64,000 nucleotides of DNA. It comes from Deinandra increscens subsp. villosa (Eukaryota; Streptophyta; Magnoliopsida; Asterales; Asteraceae). Below, in pieces: positions 55,211-64,000 of this stretch (positions within the stretch are counted from its first letter, which is position 1; every line of letters starts with the position of its first letter). Where the stretch lies: NCBI GenBank assembly GCA_039602395.1, contig JBCNJP010000017.1, forward strand, positions 94,898,713 to 94,962,712. Direction: 5' to 3'. The notes under the pieces were generated by a model. It did not search any database. It saw nothing but the letters and a program-made list of their open reading frames with translations, and was not told the DNA's origin. Position numbers and translations under genes: made by a program.

Positions 55211-56420
55211 CCTCCTGTCAGGCGTCTCTAACTCTGACTCCTCATCGACTGGCTCCTCCTCAACTACTGCCGGTGATGGTCCATCAACTACTCTCCCACT
55301 CCTAGTAATAATGGCATTGAAATTTGCGTTGGGGTTTTTGTACGTGCTACCAGAAAATTGACCTCCGCAGGAATTCAGCTCCTTGAGCGTTTCGCAATGT
55401 CGCCAACCGAACGCTGCAGATCTAAGAAAGAAGCTTGTTGATTCCTCAGTAACGTGTCATGCTCCATCAGCTTCTTCTGGGTAGCCTCATCTCGCGTCAC
55501 TATCTGCTGCAGGATCTGGGTCTGGTTGGCTATAAGCTCCCCCACCTCCTTAAAACTAGACCCGTCATCTCCTCTACCATAGTTATTCCTTGATGGAAAA
55601 CCAGGTGGGTTTCCTCCCTCTCGCTATCCTGAATTCTGGCCACTCCTCCACCCGGATCGACTGGAAAGAATTACTGAACTGGTTTCGGTTTCCAATATAA
55701 TCGACATGCTCAGCGGGAGCAAGCATGCAGTCTCGGGTGTCGTGAGTGCCTCTACACAGCTCACATTTGGCTTTGATATGGAGTTTGATTTCTTCTAAAG
55801 CCCTATAGATGTTCTCTAACTCCTTAGGCGTCATGGTCTCTGAGCCAATATGACTGACACTTCGGGTAGATGTAGAAGGTGCGAGTGATCAAGTCGGGGC
55901 CAATGTGGCTCTCCGACCTCCGGGTATCTGCTGTTCAGCAAGTGCAAAGTTCTCAAATAACGATTTGCATTCATCCACAGTGAGCTTTTCCATTATGCGA
56001 CCTCCATCCGAAATGTTGAACTCCTTCTGAACAGAATAAGGAAGTCCATTGTAGAACTTTTCTATGATCGCCCATCTGGTCAACCCGTGTTGCGGACATT
56101 TGCTCAGAATGGTGTTGAATCGCTCGTATGCGACCGAATAAGGCTCATCGGGATCCATCCTGAAGGAGTGGATTTCCTCCTGAGTACGTGCAGCCTTGGC
56201 TGGAGGATGATATTTTTTTCAGGAATTTTAATTTCAGATCGTCCCAGGTGGCGATCGAATTTGGCGGAAGCGTCTCGAGCCACTCGGCGGCTCGAGAGGT
56301 AAGGGAGAATGGCAACAAACGCATAAAAGGTATCGTTCGCGACTCCCGTGAGTCCGAACGTGTTGCAGATTCGGATGAATCGCGAGATATGCGTCGGTGC
56401 ATCTTCGTCTTCACGTCCAT
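55211..56420 (-). pseudogene. Athila-like gag (element D)
   Basis: Minus strand: PFMRLLPFSLTSRAAEWLET, LPPNSIATWDDLKLKFLKK, then a frame change in a T/A homopolymer near 56210-56217, and MDPDEPYSVAYERFNTILSK, CPQHGLTRWAIIEKFYNGLP, SLFENFALAEQ. This is the retrotransposon gag capsid domain in Athila style. After another break, TPKELENIYRALEEIKLHIK with a Cys/His motif CELCRGTHDTRDC (55583-55834). The stretch 55211-55580 is poorly preserved. The N-terminus continues into the assembly gap. Dead. Confidence 0.85.
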
Positions 56421-56453
56421 GAAACTGAATGGAAATGGTGAGCGCGTTTATGA

Positions 56454-56953
56454 NNNNNNNNNNNNNNNNNNNNNNNNNNNNNNNNNNNNNNNNNNNNNNN
56501 NNNNNNNNNNNNNNNNNNNNNNNNNNNNNNNNNNNNNNNNNNNNNNNNNNNNNNNNNNNNNNNNNNNNNNNNNNNNNNNNNNNNNNNNNNNNNNNNNNNN
56601 NNNNNNNNNNNNNNNNNNNNNNNNNNNNNNNNNNNNNNNNNNNNNNNNNNNNNNNNNNNNNNNNNNNNNNNNNNNNNNNNNNNNNNNNNNNNNNNNNNNN
56701 NNNNNNNNNNNNNNNNNNNNNNNNNNNNNNNNNNNNNNNNNNNNNNNNNNNNNNNNNNNNNNNNNNNNNNNNNNNNNNNNNNNNNNNNNNNNNNNNNNNN
56801 NNNNNNNNNNNNNNNNNNNNNNNNNNNNNNNNNNNNNNNNNNNNNNNNNNNNNNNNNNNNNNNNNNNNNNNNNNNNNNNNNNNNNNNNNNNNNNNNNNNN
56901 NNNNNNNNNNNNNNNNNNNNNNNNNNNNNNNNNNNNNNNNNNNNNNNNNNNNN
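56454..56953. other. Assembly gap (500 N)
   Basis: Exactly 500 undetermined bases, between gag and the interior of the 5' LTR of element D. About 430 bp of LTR, the primer site and the gag N-terminus should lie here, so the true gap is probably a different size. Confidence 0.95.
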
Positions 56954-58147
56954 TCACCTTATGGGTACATCCAACCTCAACTAAACCTAACCACCCTCGA
57001 AACAATCTAAGGCACCCTAGGCTAGCAGGAGCTATCACTAATTACTATGACTGACAAGGATTGGCAAGTTACCTATTTTCCTAGGGCATCCCTCTCCCGA
57101 CGGCGATGCGATCCTATTCCACTAAGCAACCCGACTAACCTACCTAACTATCACCTTCCGACTTGTCTAATTAGGGCAGCAAATTACAACCAAATAAACA
57201 ATAATTAACCAACACAATAGTTCAAGACGTCTTCTAAACCACTCTATTGCAACTAACCCTAAAGCTAGCTACTTTAGACTAATTACCTAGACCGAAAGAC
57301 ATTCGAAGGTAAAAAGTGCATCAATCAACAATTCTAAATCTGATCAACAATTCACATACACATACAATCCTAGCAACAGTGGAATTTAATAAGAAAGCAC
57401 ATCAATCAATCAATCATGAACCGAATAAAAGTCATCAACAATAAAAAGTCATCACAATGGGTCTAGGTGGCTCTAAAAGTCTAGCCAACAATCATATCAA
57501 ACACAGAAATCATAATCAAGTTTAAATCTTTAAGCCCTAACATGATCGAGTCTAGAAATTTGACAATAACAAAGAAGAAATCGAAGAACCGGTTTTTGAT
57601 TTGGAGTAAGGTTTGGATCCCTCGATGATTCTCCGTTGATTCCTAGCCTCTCTCTTTCTCAAAATCGCCTCTTGGAACCTCTGGAATCGTCTGCAAGTCG
57701 TAGCCTCCCGTAACTAAACCCTAAAATCGAATTTATATCGATCAGGCTAAGTTTCCGGAAAAACACCCTCCAAGTGTATCGCTTGGAGGTCTATAAGCTG
57801 TAGGCGATACGCCTATGCCCTATATACGACAAAATAGTCGGTCAAACCGACTTAAGGCCCCCGTTGACTTTTCTGGCTCCACGCGTATCGCGCGGCAATG
57901 GTGAGGTCCCAGGCGATACGCCTGGGGCAGATTTTCAGCCTCTTCTCTTCTTTTCTTCTTCTAACTTCTAACTTTCTCTCGTGGCCTCGGGACTTTATTA
58001 GAAACCTACAAAAACACACTAAACACATAAATAAAGACTCAACGACCCAACTTAAACAAAAACAACTAAACTAATAAAAACTGACTCAAATTGACTCAAA
58101 TAACTATATAAAAGACCTCGGAATTAGGATGTGTTTACAACACATCA
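56954..58147 (-). repeat. 5' LTR of element D (partial)
   Basis: Matches 46445-47654 with scattered differences and ends CACATCA, followed by CTAGG. Contains the same palindromes; for example CCTCCAAGTG-TAT-CGCTTGGAGG at 57767-57789 has one changed base relative to the other copy. Confidence 0.9.
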
Positions 58148-60585
58148 CTAGGCTTGATGGCTCTTCTTCGCCCAAGGATACTGAGAAATCAGTTGAGGGC
58201 AATGCTTTACTTGTTGAATTGACGGCCAAACAAACTCAAGTGCAAAACCAAATGCAGTCACTGCTTAAAATTGTTCAAGAGCAGGACATCTTGATTAGTA
58301 GGCTTAAGCAGGAGAGGGTTAGTGCATCAAACCCAACTGGTGAAATTGTTGATACCAAAAAGGGGGAGAAAGCTAGGTATTCAACACATTATCAGAATAT
58401 CTCTGCTGAAACCAAGCCTATTGAAGACTCTGCAAGCTTGAGTGAAATCGACTTCGATCCAAATGAGAGATTACCTGAGAAGATGAAGAAAAAGTTATTC
58501 AAGATCTGTGGAGTTAAGCCCTTCAACCCAATATAAGGTTTGCTTAATGTCCACATGGATCAACTAATGCAGGTAGCACCTGAAGAGTGCAAGGTCAATC
58601 ACATGGAGTTCCTGAGATTTGTGATGGCTGCTTCAAGTGCTCATCCTCAAAACATTGGAGAAGTTAGAAGTTTCATGACTGATGTGTACATGGTCAGAGA
58701 GCAATAGTATCTTAACACGGATCAAGATCAGTTTGAGGCTGAAGGAGAAGGTAGAAGTGATGAACAGATTGATGAATGTGATAGTAAACTAGGAAAAGAT
58801 GTGGATATTCTTGATATTAAAGTGACTGAAGCACTTCTCAACTTGCACAATCCCACATCTTCATCGGCAAAGGTTACAACTGATGAAATTCCAAAGGAAG
58901 TAATTCCGGAGGAATTGATCTCTACTGATGAAACTCCGATGGATGTTACTCCAGAGGAGGCAATCACTGCTGATGAAACTCCGAAGGAAGTTACTCCGGA
59001 AGAACCCCTCACAACTGAGGCTGTTCTAAAGGAAGTTACTTCGAAAGTTGCTCCTGAGAAATTGTCTCAGACTATTCCGGACCAAGTTCTCTGGGAAGAC
59101 AGTCCCAAGGCAGTTACTTCGGAAGTTGGCACTAAGACTATTTCTGAGCAAGTTACCTCGGAAGCCAGTCCCAGTGCTGCAACTTCACTTCTTGAATCTC
59201 CAAAGCTTGCCGATGATGATTGTCTTTATGAGAGAACCAATTCTGGTTTCACTGACATGGAGAATGATGATCAGAGCACAGGAGGCCAAAATGATGATAT
59301 GGATCCTGCCACAAAGGCTCTAATTGATTAGTTGGAAAAGGAGAATGCTGAGATTCAGAAGAAGTTCCAAGAACAGAAGGAGAGTGCAGTGTTTGAAGAA
59401 CGAAAACGACTGCTCATAGAAGGAGGTATTTATGAGTATGTCATAAACAATGCTGACCTGATGTTCTTTATCAATGGAGCTAGGAGAAGATCTGATTTGT
59501 ACACAGAAGAAAGAATTGCTAAAGCTGAAGAGCAAGGTCTTTCAGACAAGGTTGATAAGTACAGAAGGGTCTTAGGAAATGAGTATAGGAAAATTCAAAT
59601 GAAGAAGACTGAAGACAATAAAATTTTCCTAGCTCAGTTCAGTGTGATGCTCAAGAGCAAGGAGTGTTTCACTGATGCATGGGTTGATGAGATGAAGGGT
59701 GATGACCTGATAAAGTGGATGTACATGGTCTTAGCCATCCGAGCAGATCAAGCCAAAGAGATGAATGTCAAGAGATTTGTTGATTATGCTTTTGAGCAGG
59801 AGAAGGCACAAGAGAAGCAAGGTACAAAATATCAAAAATTAACTGAGGTAGATGACCTGCTGATTCATAGGTGGTACTTCAAGGAAATTGTAATGGAGAA
59901 TCCCAAAAGAATCAACTCTTGCAAATTGCCTAGACTGAGACTTGATTATAATGCCATCAGAAAGAGTCAAATAGAAAAGGAAAGAGTCTCTGGTGAGAAG
60001 AAGCCACCAGGTATGTATGCTCTTTTTGACTCGTTACATCCTGAAGGTCTCAGTTACCTTAAACAGAAGAAAAGAAAAGCTCCTGTCTCAACTGCTCCAC
60101 AAAAGAAGCCAAGGATCAACATTGTCAAGGAAATGTTTGACACTGTCTCTGATCCTCATCTCTCATCATCTCAACCCTTCACCACCACATCACAACCCAC
60201 TGCTTCCTCATTCAAAACTCCTAACCAGCCGATTCCATCTCCACAATCATCACCACCTCCTATAAATCCAAAGCCTACACAACCTGAGACAGAATCCTCA
60301 TCTCAGCAACCTTCAGAGATTCCACCCATTAAGCTCACCTTTTCAGGAAGAAAGAAATCTATGGCGGCAATAAAGAATTCTACAGCTAAAAGGAAGAAGT
60401 TAGTGGTCAGTGAATCAGATGAAGAGTCTGAATCTTCAGAGACCCGTAACCCTGATGTCCTTCCTCATCCTAATATTGTAAAGATTGAAGTACACAAAAA
60501 GGAAGATTTGTACTACTACTTCTTAAGCAATGGGGAAGTGATCAAGAAACAGAATTTGTTGCTGAGTGAATGGGATAGCTTATAA
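58148..60585 (+). pseudogene. SIRE-type post-pol reading frame, part 3
   Basis: Continues part 2 after element D: LDGSSSPKDTEKSVEGNALL, a coiled coil (VELTAKQTQVQNQMQSLLKI), stop at 58534-58536, then HMEFLRFVMAASSAHPQNIG. Residues from 58867-59020 form tandem units of about 13 residues (TDETPKEVTPEEx), encoded by TTCCGGAGGAA-like words. After a TAG at 59329-59331 one frame is open for 417 codons: coiled coil (EIQKKFQEQKESAVFEERKR), DLIKWMYMVLAIRADQAKEM, LIHRWYFKEIVMENPKR, a basic KKRKAPVS region, a Pro/Ser-rich stretch, and a C-terminal domain KIEVHKKEDLYYYFLSNGEV. No membrane anchor seen. The same domain types occur in post-pol proteins of SIRE-like elements. Function unknown. Confidence 0.7.
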
Positions 60586-60710
60586 CAGAAGGATATTATG
60601 AACATAGCTGGCACTCGCAGCTTTGTTTACAAGCTGTAAAGGTTGTGGTAGAGCTCAAATCAATGCACAGAGAAGAATTAGAAGCAAGAGCAGTTTTTGG
60701 TAGCAACATC

Positions 60711-61323
60711 TTAGGGGGAGACTGTTGGGAATGTTCAGTTTGGCTGAAATTCTCTAAGTCAGAATTCCGAAGGAAGTTCCTCCAGAACTTTTGGTTCTCC
60801 AAGTAGTTCCTCCTGAACTCTCCCTTTGTTACTCCGGAAGTTTGACTTCTCACTCGGTTCAAGTTTTAATGTAGTAAAGCTGTCAGAGAGCAGTTTACTT
60901 TCCGCCATGCTTTACACTGTTCACCGATAGAGTTGCTCAACTGTTCGCAGTGCCCATGCTTGTTGGTACAACAACTTATGGAGTAGATATGATTAGTTTA
61001 TTTAGCCTAGTAGCTAAATGGAAATAAAATAATATCTTTTATTTCCTCCTTGCACTATATATATTACTTGTATTTCTCTTGTTTATTGTTGATCGGTTCT
61101 TTCATGTTCATCAGCTGTAACTCGTTGTAAACATTGGAGAAGTAATAATATTGTAGTGCTTGGAATTTGCATCTTGTATTCAACTACTTTACTTCTTGTT
61201 TATCAGTTACTGTTATCGATCAAAGGCATTTTAACATAAACACAAACAAGTCTGATTCCGCCTTTCTTGTTTGATACCTTCAAGTAATTTGTTTGGTTAG
61301 TTAGTTCTAACCACGATCCAACA
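60711..61323 (+). repeat. Polypurine tract and 3' LTR of the SIRE-type element
   Basis: TTAGGGGGAGAC (60711-60722) adjoins the LTR (60723-61323, 601 bp). ATTTC follows at 61324-61328. The short noncoding stretch 60586-60710 precedes it. Confidence 0.9.
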
Positions 61324-61328
61324 ATTTC

Positions 61329-61662
61329 GGAGGTTCTTCTTGTGGTTCAAACTATTCATCAAGAAGGTCATCTCCCAGGTATGATTCTTACAATAATTTC
61401 TTTGATTCATTTGATTCTGGTCATTCTTTTGGTTACTATGATTCTCCTGCTACGATTCATAGTTGGAAACCAAAGAACTTTTCTGATAAAAAGAAAATTT
61501 TTGAGCTAAATTTGAGTAGCAATTCCCTTAATGTTTTTCACAAGAAGTGTTACGCATGTCGTAAATCAGGACATCTTGTTGCTCATTGTCCTACGAATGA
61601 AAACACTCACTCATATCTGAACAAAACTGCTAAATATGTGGATTTAAATGGTCATATTTTTT
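61329..61662 (+). pseudogene. Copia-like gag, last part with zinc knuckle (element O)
   Basis: Resumes the gag interrupted at 31764: Ser/Tyr-rich GSSCGSNYSSRRSSPRYDSY, then NNFFDSFDSGHSFGYYDSPA and the CCHC knuckle CYACRKSGHLVAHC, ending LNGHIF at a stop near 61662. The frame across the SIRE insertion point is consistent with excision of the element plus one ATTTC. The next stretch (to about 61930) carries broken coding such as PSWAKMQVDNFVGSFKNFQS. Confidence 0.78.
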
Positions 61663-62514
61663 GATGAACCACAACCGACCATGTTAAAATCAAACAGTAA
61701 GCCGTCTTGGGCAAAGATGCAAGTTGATAACTTTGTGGGTTCATTCAAGAATTTTCAATCGCCCATGATCTAGAAACCCCGAGTTGTTTCCAAGATTATC
61801 AAAGACCATGTTGAAGACACCGGGCGACCCGAGGCTGTTGACTCAAGTCGATCCCAAAACTGCTAATGTTTTATCTAGTGTCTGCAGGTTTCTTCAAGAA
61901 GTGTGTGTTGCTGATAATGAAGAACTTGCATAATTTAGCATTTCAAAGTCTTAATAGTTCTCAGACTTTCTGAAAACTTTTTGTTAAAAAAAACGTGTTT
62001 TCAAAACTAAAACTAACAAGTGTCAGTGTTGATCGATCAATTTTTTTTCTTTCGAGATTGTTTTACTAGTGGTTAGTTGTACATACTCTTAGAGGAGAAA
62101 TGTTGAAAAAAGCCAAAAATAGTGTCTTGTTTTTGTTAAAATGAAAAATCCAAAAATAGAGTTTTCATTTTAAGGGGGAGAAAATGCAATGGAAAATACA
62201 AAAACATTGAAAAAGATCAAAATTGAGAAATTGATCATTGAGAAATGATGATACGTTGGCTAACGTTTCTGGCTCGCGGATAGAGTAAGTGAAAAAGTCA
62301 TAAGATCATTATTCGATGTGCTAGGTAGACTCGGCAAATCAAAAATTATTCAAATGTGATATACACTAAATCTGATGTTTGACCTAGTGGACAACATCTT
62401 GAATCATATTTCAAGATATATAAAAAGATATGTGAAAAAGAAAAATGAGATGTCACTGTGTAAACATGTGGTCATTTTGTATAAATTTAAACTTGTTTGA
62501 TTTTCTTTATTTTT
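61663..62514 (+). other. 3' noncoding cassette of element O, first part
   Basis: Mostly noncoding. A block GATGTGCTAGGTAGACTCGG (62315-62334) corresponds to GATGTGCTCGGTAGGCTCTG in A (29295-29314) and the equivalent of B (42882-42903). A GGGGGAGAAAATG stretch at about 62172 is purine-rich. No protease, integrase or RT of this element is seen. Confidence 0.6.
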
Positions 62515-62753
62515 CTTAAGTGATCGGACTATCTCTGCGTGTTCACGAGACCGACCTGATAGTTGTTCATTTAAGTTTATGTTTTATTTTCTTTGGTGTT
62601 TTCGTTTAAACATCGGATTTTCTTTGCGTATATGTGCGTATCAATCTGAGAATTGTTGTTAAACATTTTTAAAGTATTTTTATTTTCTTATTTTGTTAAA
62701 TCTAAGGTTTTATCTGCGTATCGAAAGATCGACCTTAATGTAGACGATTTAAC
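62515..62753 (+). other. Three hairpins with GCGT...GACCT apical motif (element O)
   Basis: Hairpin 1: CTTAAGTGA (62515-62523) pairs with TCATTTAAG (62567-62575) and GACTATC (62527-62533) with GATAGTT (62558-62564); apex TCTGCGTGTTCACG then CCGACCT. Hairpin 2 (about 62605-62665): GTTTAA with TTAAAC and GATTTTC with GAGAATT; apex TTTGCGTATATG. Hairpin 3: GTTAAATC (62695-62702) with GATTTAAC (62746-62753) and AAGGT with ACCTT; apex TCTGCGTATC then GATCGACCT. Spacing between hairpins is about 90 nt. Same position in the element and the same apical core as in A and B. Confidence 0.62.
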
Positions 62754-62759
62754 GTTCTT

Positions 62760-63213
62760 ATTTCTTTTTGCATGGAACACAGTTGACGATATCATAAATA
62801 CAATCACTATACGTTAAATCACAAGTGAAATCACAAATAGTTATACAAAAGCATATGGAAAATTGGAAATAAGTAATCCCAACTTTTAGGTATTGGCCAA
62901 CAATAATCCCACTTTTCAATGTAACCCACAACGGTCCCAACTTTTCACTTAATTATTTAGAATGGTCGCGCTGTTAAAAAAACTAACACCGTTAGTTTTT
63001 AATCTGAGTTGGCGCTGATGTGGCATCTAGTTATATTATCTTTATTTTAAAAAAAAACACCTTAAATCCACGTAATCCTTATGTCGTTGTTCCCAAATCC
63101 ACAAAAGCGCAGAAGAACAAAAAAAAACCCTATAATTGCGAACTCCAGATTCCACAAAATTGTAAAGCCTAATCTCTGAATCCAACCCCTATTCTTCCAC
63201 GTCCGTTGCCCCG
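62760..63213 (+). repeat. Possible MULE terminal region
   Basis: The stretch from about 62866 (AAGTAATCCCAACTTTTAGG, AATAATCCCACTTTTC, ACGGTCCCAACTTTTC) has the repetitive CCCAACTTTT style seen at MULE ends and leads into a transposase-like gene at 63214. Neither the other end nor a target duplication is in the window, so the outer border is a guess. Confidence 0.4.
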
Positions 63214-63930
63214 ATGACATCCTTCATCTTCTTGAACTTTAATTTTGGTGGGAGATTGATTCTGGAACTGAAAACTAGCTACCTGGGTGGTCAATCAAAG
63301 CTAGTGCATATGGAAATCGAGAAATTGTCTCACCTCGAGTTACTGGATTACGTTTTTGGGGTTGACAGAAGTTCATACACATCAAAGGAACAAGTATGCT
63401 TATACTGGCTTCATCCCGACATGAAAATTGAAGACTATTTGTTTGAACTCGGTGATGACACCGATGTAAGTGAAATGCTCTCAATTGTTGGTCATGATTT
63501 TTCTGGAATTCTGAATATTTATGCTGCATTAAGGGATAAATCTCTTGGCAAAATTCTGTGTTCACCAAATCTGCCAAGGCCCACCCTTGTAACAGAACCC
63601 GAACCCATTAATGAAGCCCATGAAACAACCTATATGAGCCCAATAAGCAGCCCAAAAAAGACCCTTGACAGTTGTAGTAACTCAGAGGATGAAGATTTTG
63701 TGGCTCCCAAAGAAAATCTAGGTGGTGATGATTCTGATTTTGTGGAAGAAAAAGAGGTTTTGACAAAAGATGAGGTTTTAGGCTCTGGATCTGACACAGA
63801 TGATGAGGAGTGGAGACAATCTGCACTTATAATTAAACATGTTAACAATACTCAAGATGAGTCAAACAAGATAGTTGTTGTAGTGGGTCAAACTGTTGTA
63901 GACTTAAATGATTTTTTAGTCTACAGGTAA
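63214..63930 (+). CDS. MuDR-like protein, N-terminal PB1-like domain (partial)
   Basis: Opens at ATG 63214. FGGRLILELKTSYLGGQSKL, then EIEKLSHLELLDYVFGV and KIEDYLFELGDDTDVSEML resemble the PB1-like domain at the N-terminus of plant MuDR-type transposases (residues 10-110). An acidic Ser/Asp/Glu-rich stretch follows (residues 150-215, with SNSEDEDFVAPKE and GSGSDTDDEEW). The frame ends at TAA 63928-63930, but CTACAG|GTAACC just before it is a good splice donor, so the gene may continue beyond the window into zinc-finger and DDE transposase exons. No frame disruption is visible. A MULE transposase would act on its own ends in the nucleus. Alternative: a domesticated or truncated copy. Confidence 0.55.
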   Translation: MTSFIFLNFNFGGRLILELKTSYLGGQSKLVHMEIEKLSHLELLDYVFGVDRSSYTSKEQVCLYWLHPDMKIEDYLFELGDDTDVSEMLSIVGHDFSGILNIYAALRDKSLGKILCSPNLPRPTLVTEPEPINEAHETTYMSPISSPKKTLDSCSNSEDEDFVAPKENLGGDDSDFVEEKEVLTKDEVLGSGSDTDDEEWRQSALIIKHVNNTQDESNKIVVVVGQTVVDLNDFLVYR

Positions 63931-64000
63931 CCTTACTTACATAAAATTGTTTTTATGTAGACTAAAAGTCATGGTCAAACTATGTTTAATTGGTCAAACC

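Larger units (their letters stand above)
46013..58147 (-). mobile_element. Athila-like Gypsy element D, gag and protease only
   Basis: LTRs (46013-47654; partial 56954-58147 beside a gap) begin TGATGTG and end CACATCA, flanked by CTAGG (46008-46012 and 58148-58152). On the minus strand: LTR, gap, Athila-type gag, protease, one further reading frame, palindrome-rich noncoding region, purine tract (TGTGGGGATGTT, 47655-47666), LTR. I find no RT, RNase H or integrase although the interior after gag is fully readable, so D is non-autonomous. The Copia E at 48602-53266 (duplication AACGA) sits in its 3' noncoding part. Confidence 0.88.
31765..61323 (+). mobile_element. SIRE-type Copia retrotransposon with a long post-pol reading frame
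   Basis: LTRs of about 600 bp (31765-32366 and 60723-61323) start TGTTGGGAATG and end GATCCAACA, flanked by ATTTC (31760-31764 and 61324-61328). Order: LTR, Met-tRNA primer site, gag, protease, integrase, RT, RNase H, palindrome-rich spacer, a very long extra reading frame, purine tract, LTR. Extra coding after pol is the hallmark of SIRE/Maximus Copia elements. Two later insertions (B at 40703-45750 and D at 46013-58147) expand it to 29.6 kb; its own sequence is about 12.4 kb. About 18 LTR differences by eye make it older than B and E inside it. All genes carry stops or frameshifts. Confidence 0.92.

Noticed and set aside
57767..57789. Differences between D LTR palindromes as compensatory wobble changes
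   Set aside because: They keep G-U pairing only on the antisense strand; on the sense transcript they create mismatches, so they do not support selection on RNA pairing.

Overview
The window looks like heterochromatic, gene-poor plant DNA, most likely from an eudicot and quite possibly Asteraceae. That placement is an inference from the style of the retrotransposons: an extended SIRE-type Copia element with a long open reading frame after pol, an Athila-like Gypsy, a Tekay chromovirus and a PB1-domain MuDR-like reading frame. I see no intact host gene, tRNA, rRNA or CRISPR. Almost every base belongs to transposable elements inserted into one another. Target-site duplications (TSDs) let me resolve most boundaries to the base.

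Left half (1-24 kb). A Copia reverse transcriptase gene (506-703 and 23356-23965) was split by a non-autonomous CACTA DNA transposon (707-23355, TSD AGA). The CACTA carries pieces of a captured protein phosphatase 2C gene (1507-2145, minus strand) and other exon-like pieces (about 19990-20700). It was itself hit by a Tekay/Del chromovirus (3379-18227, TSD CATTA) and by an element now reduced to a solo LTR (20854-23210, TSD AATTT). The Tekay element holds a truncated minus-strand Copia (6805 to about 10180), which is interrupted by another LTR-like sequence and a 500-N gap.

Right half (24-63 kb). A decayed Copia-like gag element ('O', about 24.25-62.8 kb) was hit by gag-only element 'A' (25538-31456, TSD AGAAA) and by a SIRE-type Copia (31765-61323, TSD ATTTC). 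The reading frame downstream of the SIRE pol was hit by gag-only element 'B' (40703-45750, minus, TSD ATCAT) and by an Athila-like gag-protease element 'D' (46013-58147, minus, TSD CTAGG). D was hit by a short-LTR Copia 'E' (48602-53266, minus, TSD AACGA). The far right begins a MuDR-like transposase gene (63214 onward).

Most interesting biology. A and B are gag-only elements whose gag ends at the same pre-protease motif and whose protease remnants are decayed in a similar way. With O they share an ordered 3' noncoding cassette: a conserved block, then hairpins with a common GCGTG...GACCTG apical core on different but fully paired outer stems (three in A, three in O, one seen in B). A and B also share an identical 39-nt block further 3'. 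This fits a family of gag-only elements mobilised in trans, with a structured RNA signal; the function is inference. Separately, several unrelated families here each carry an array of their own short motif in leader, UTR or LTR, often as perfect palindromes with changing arms.
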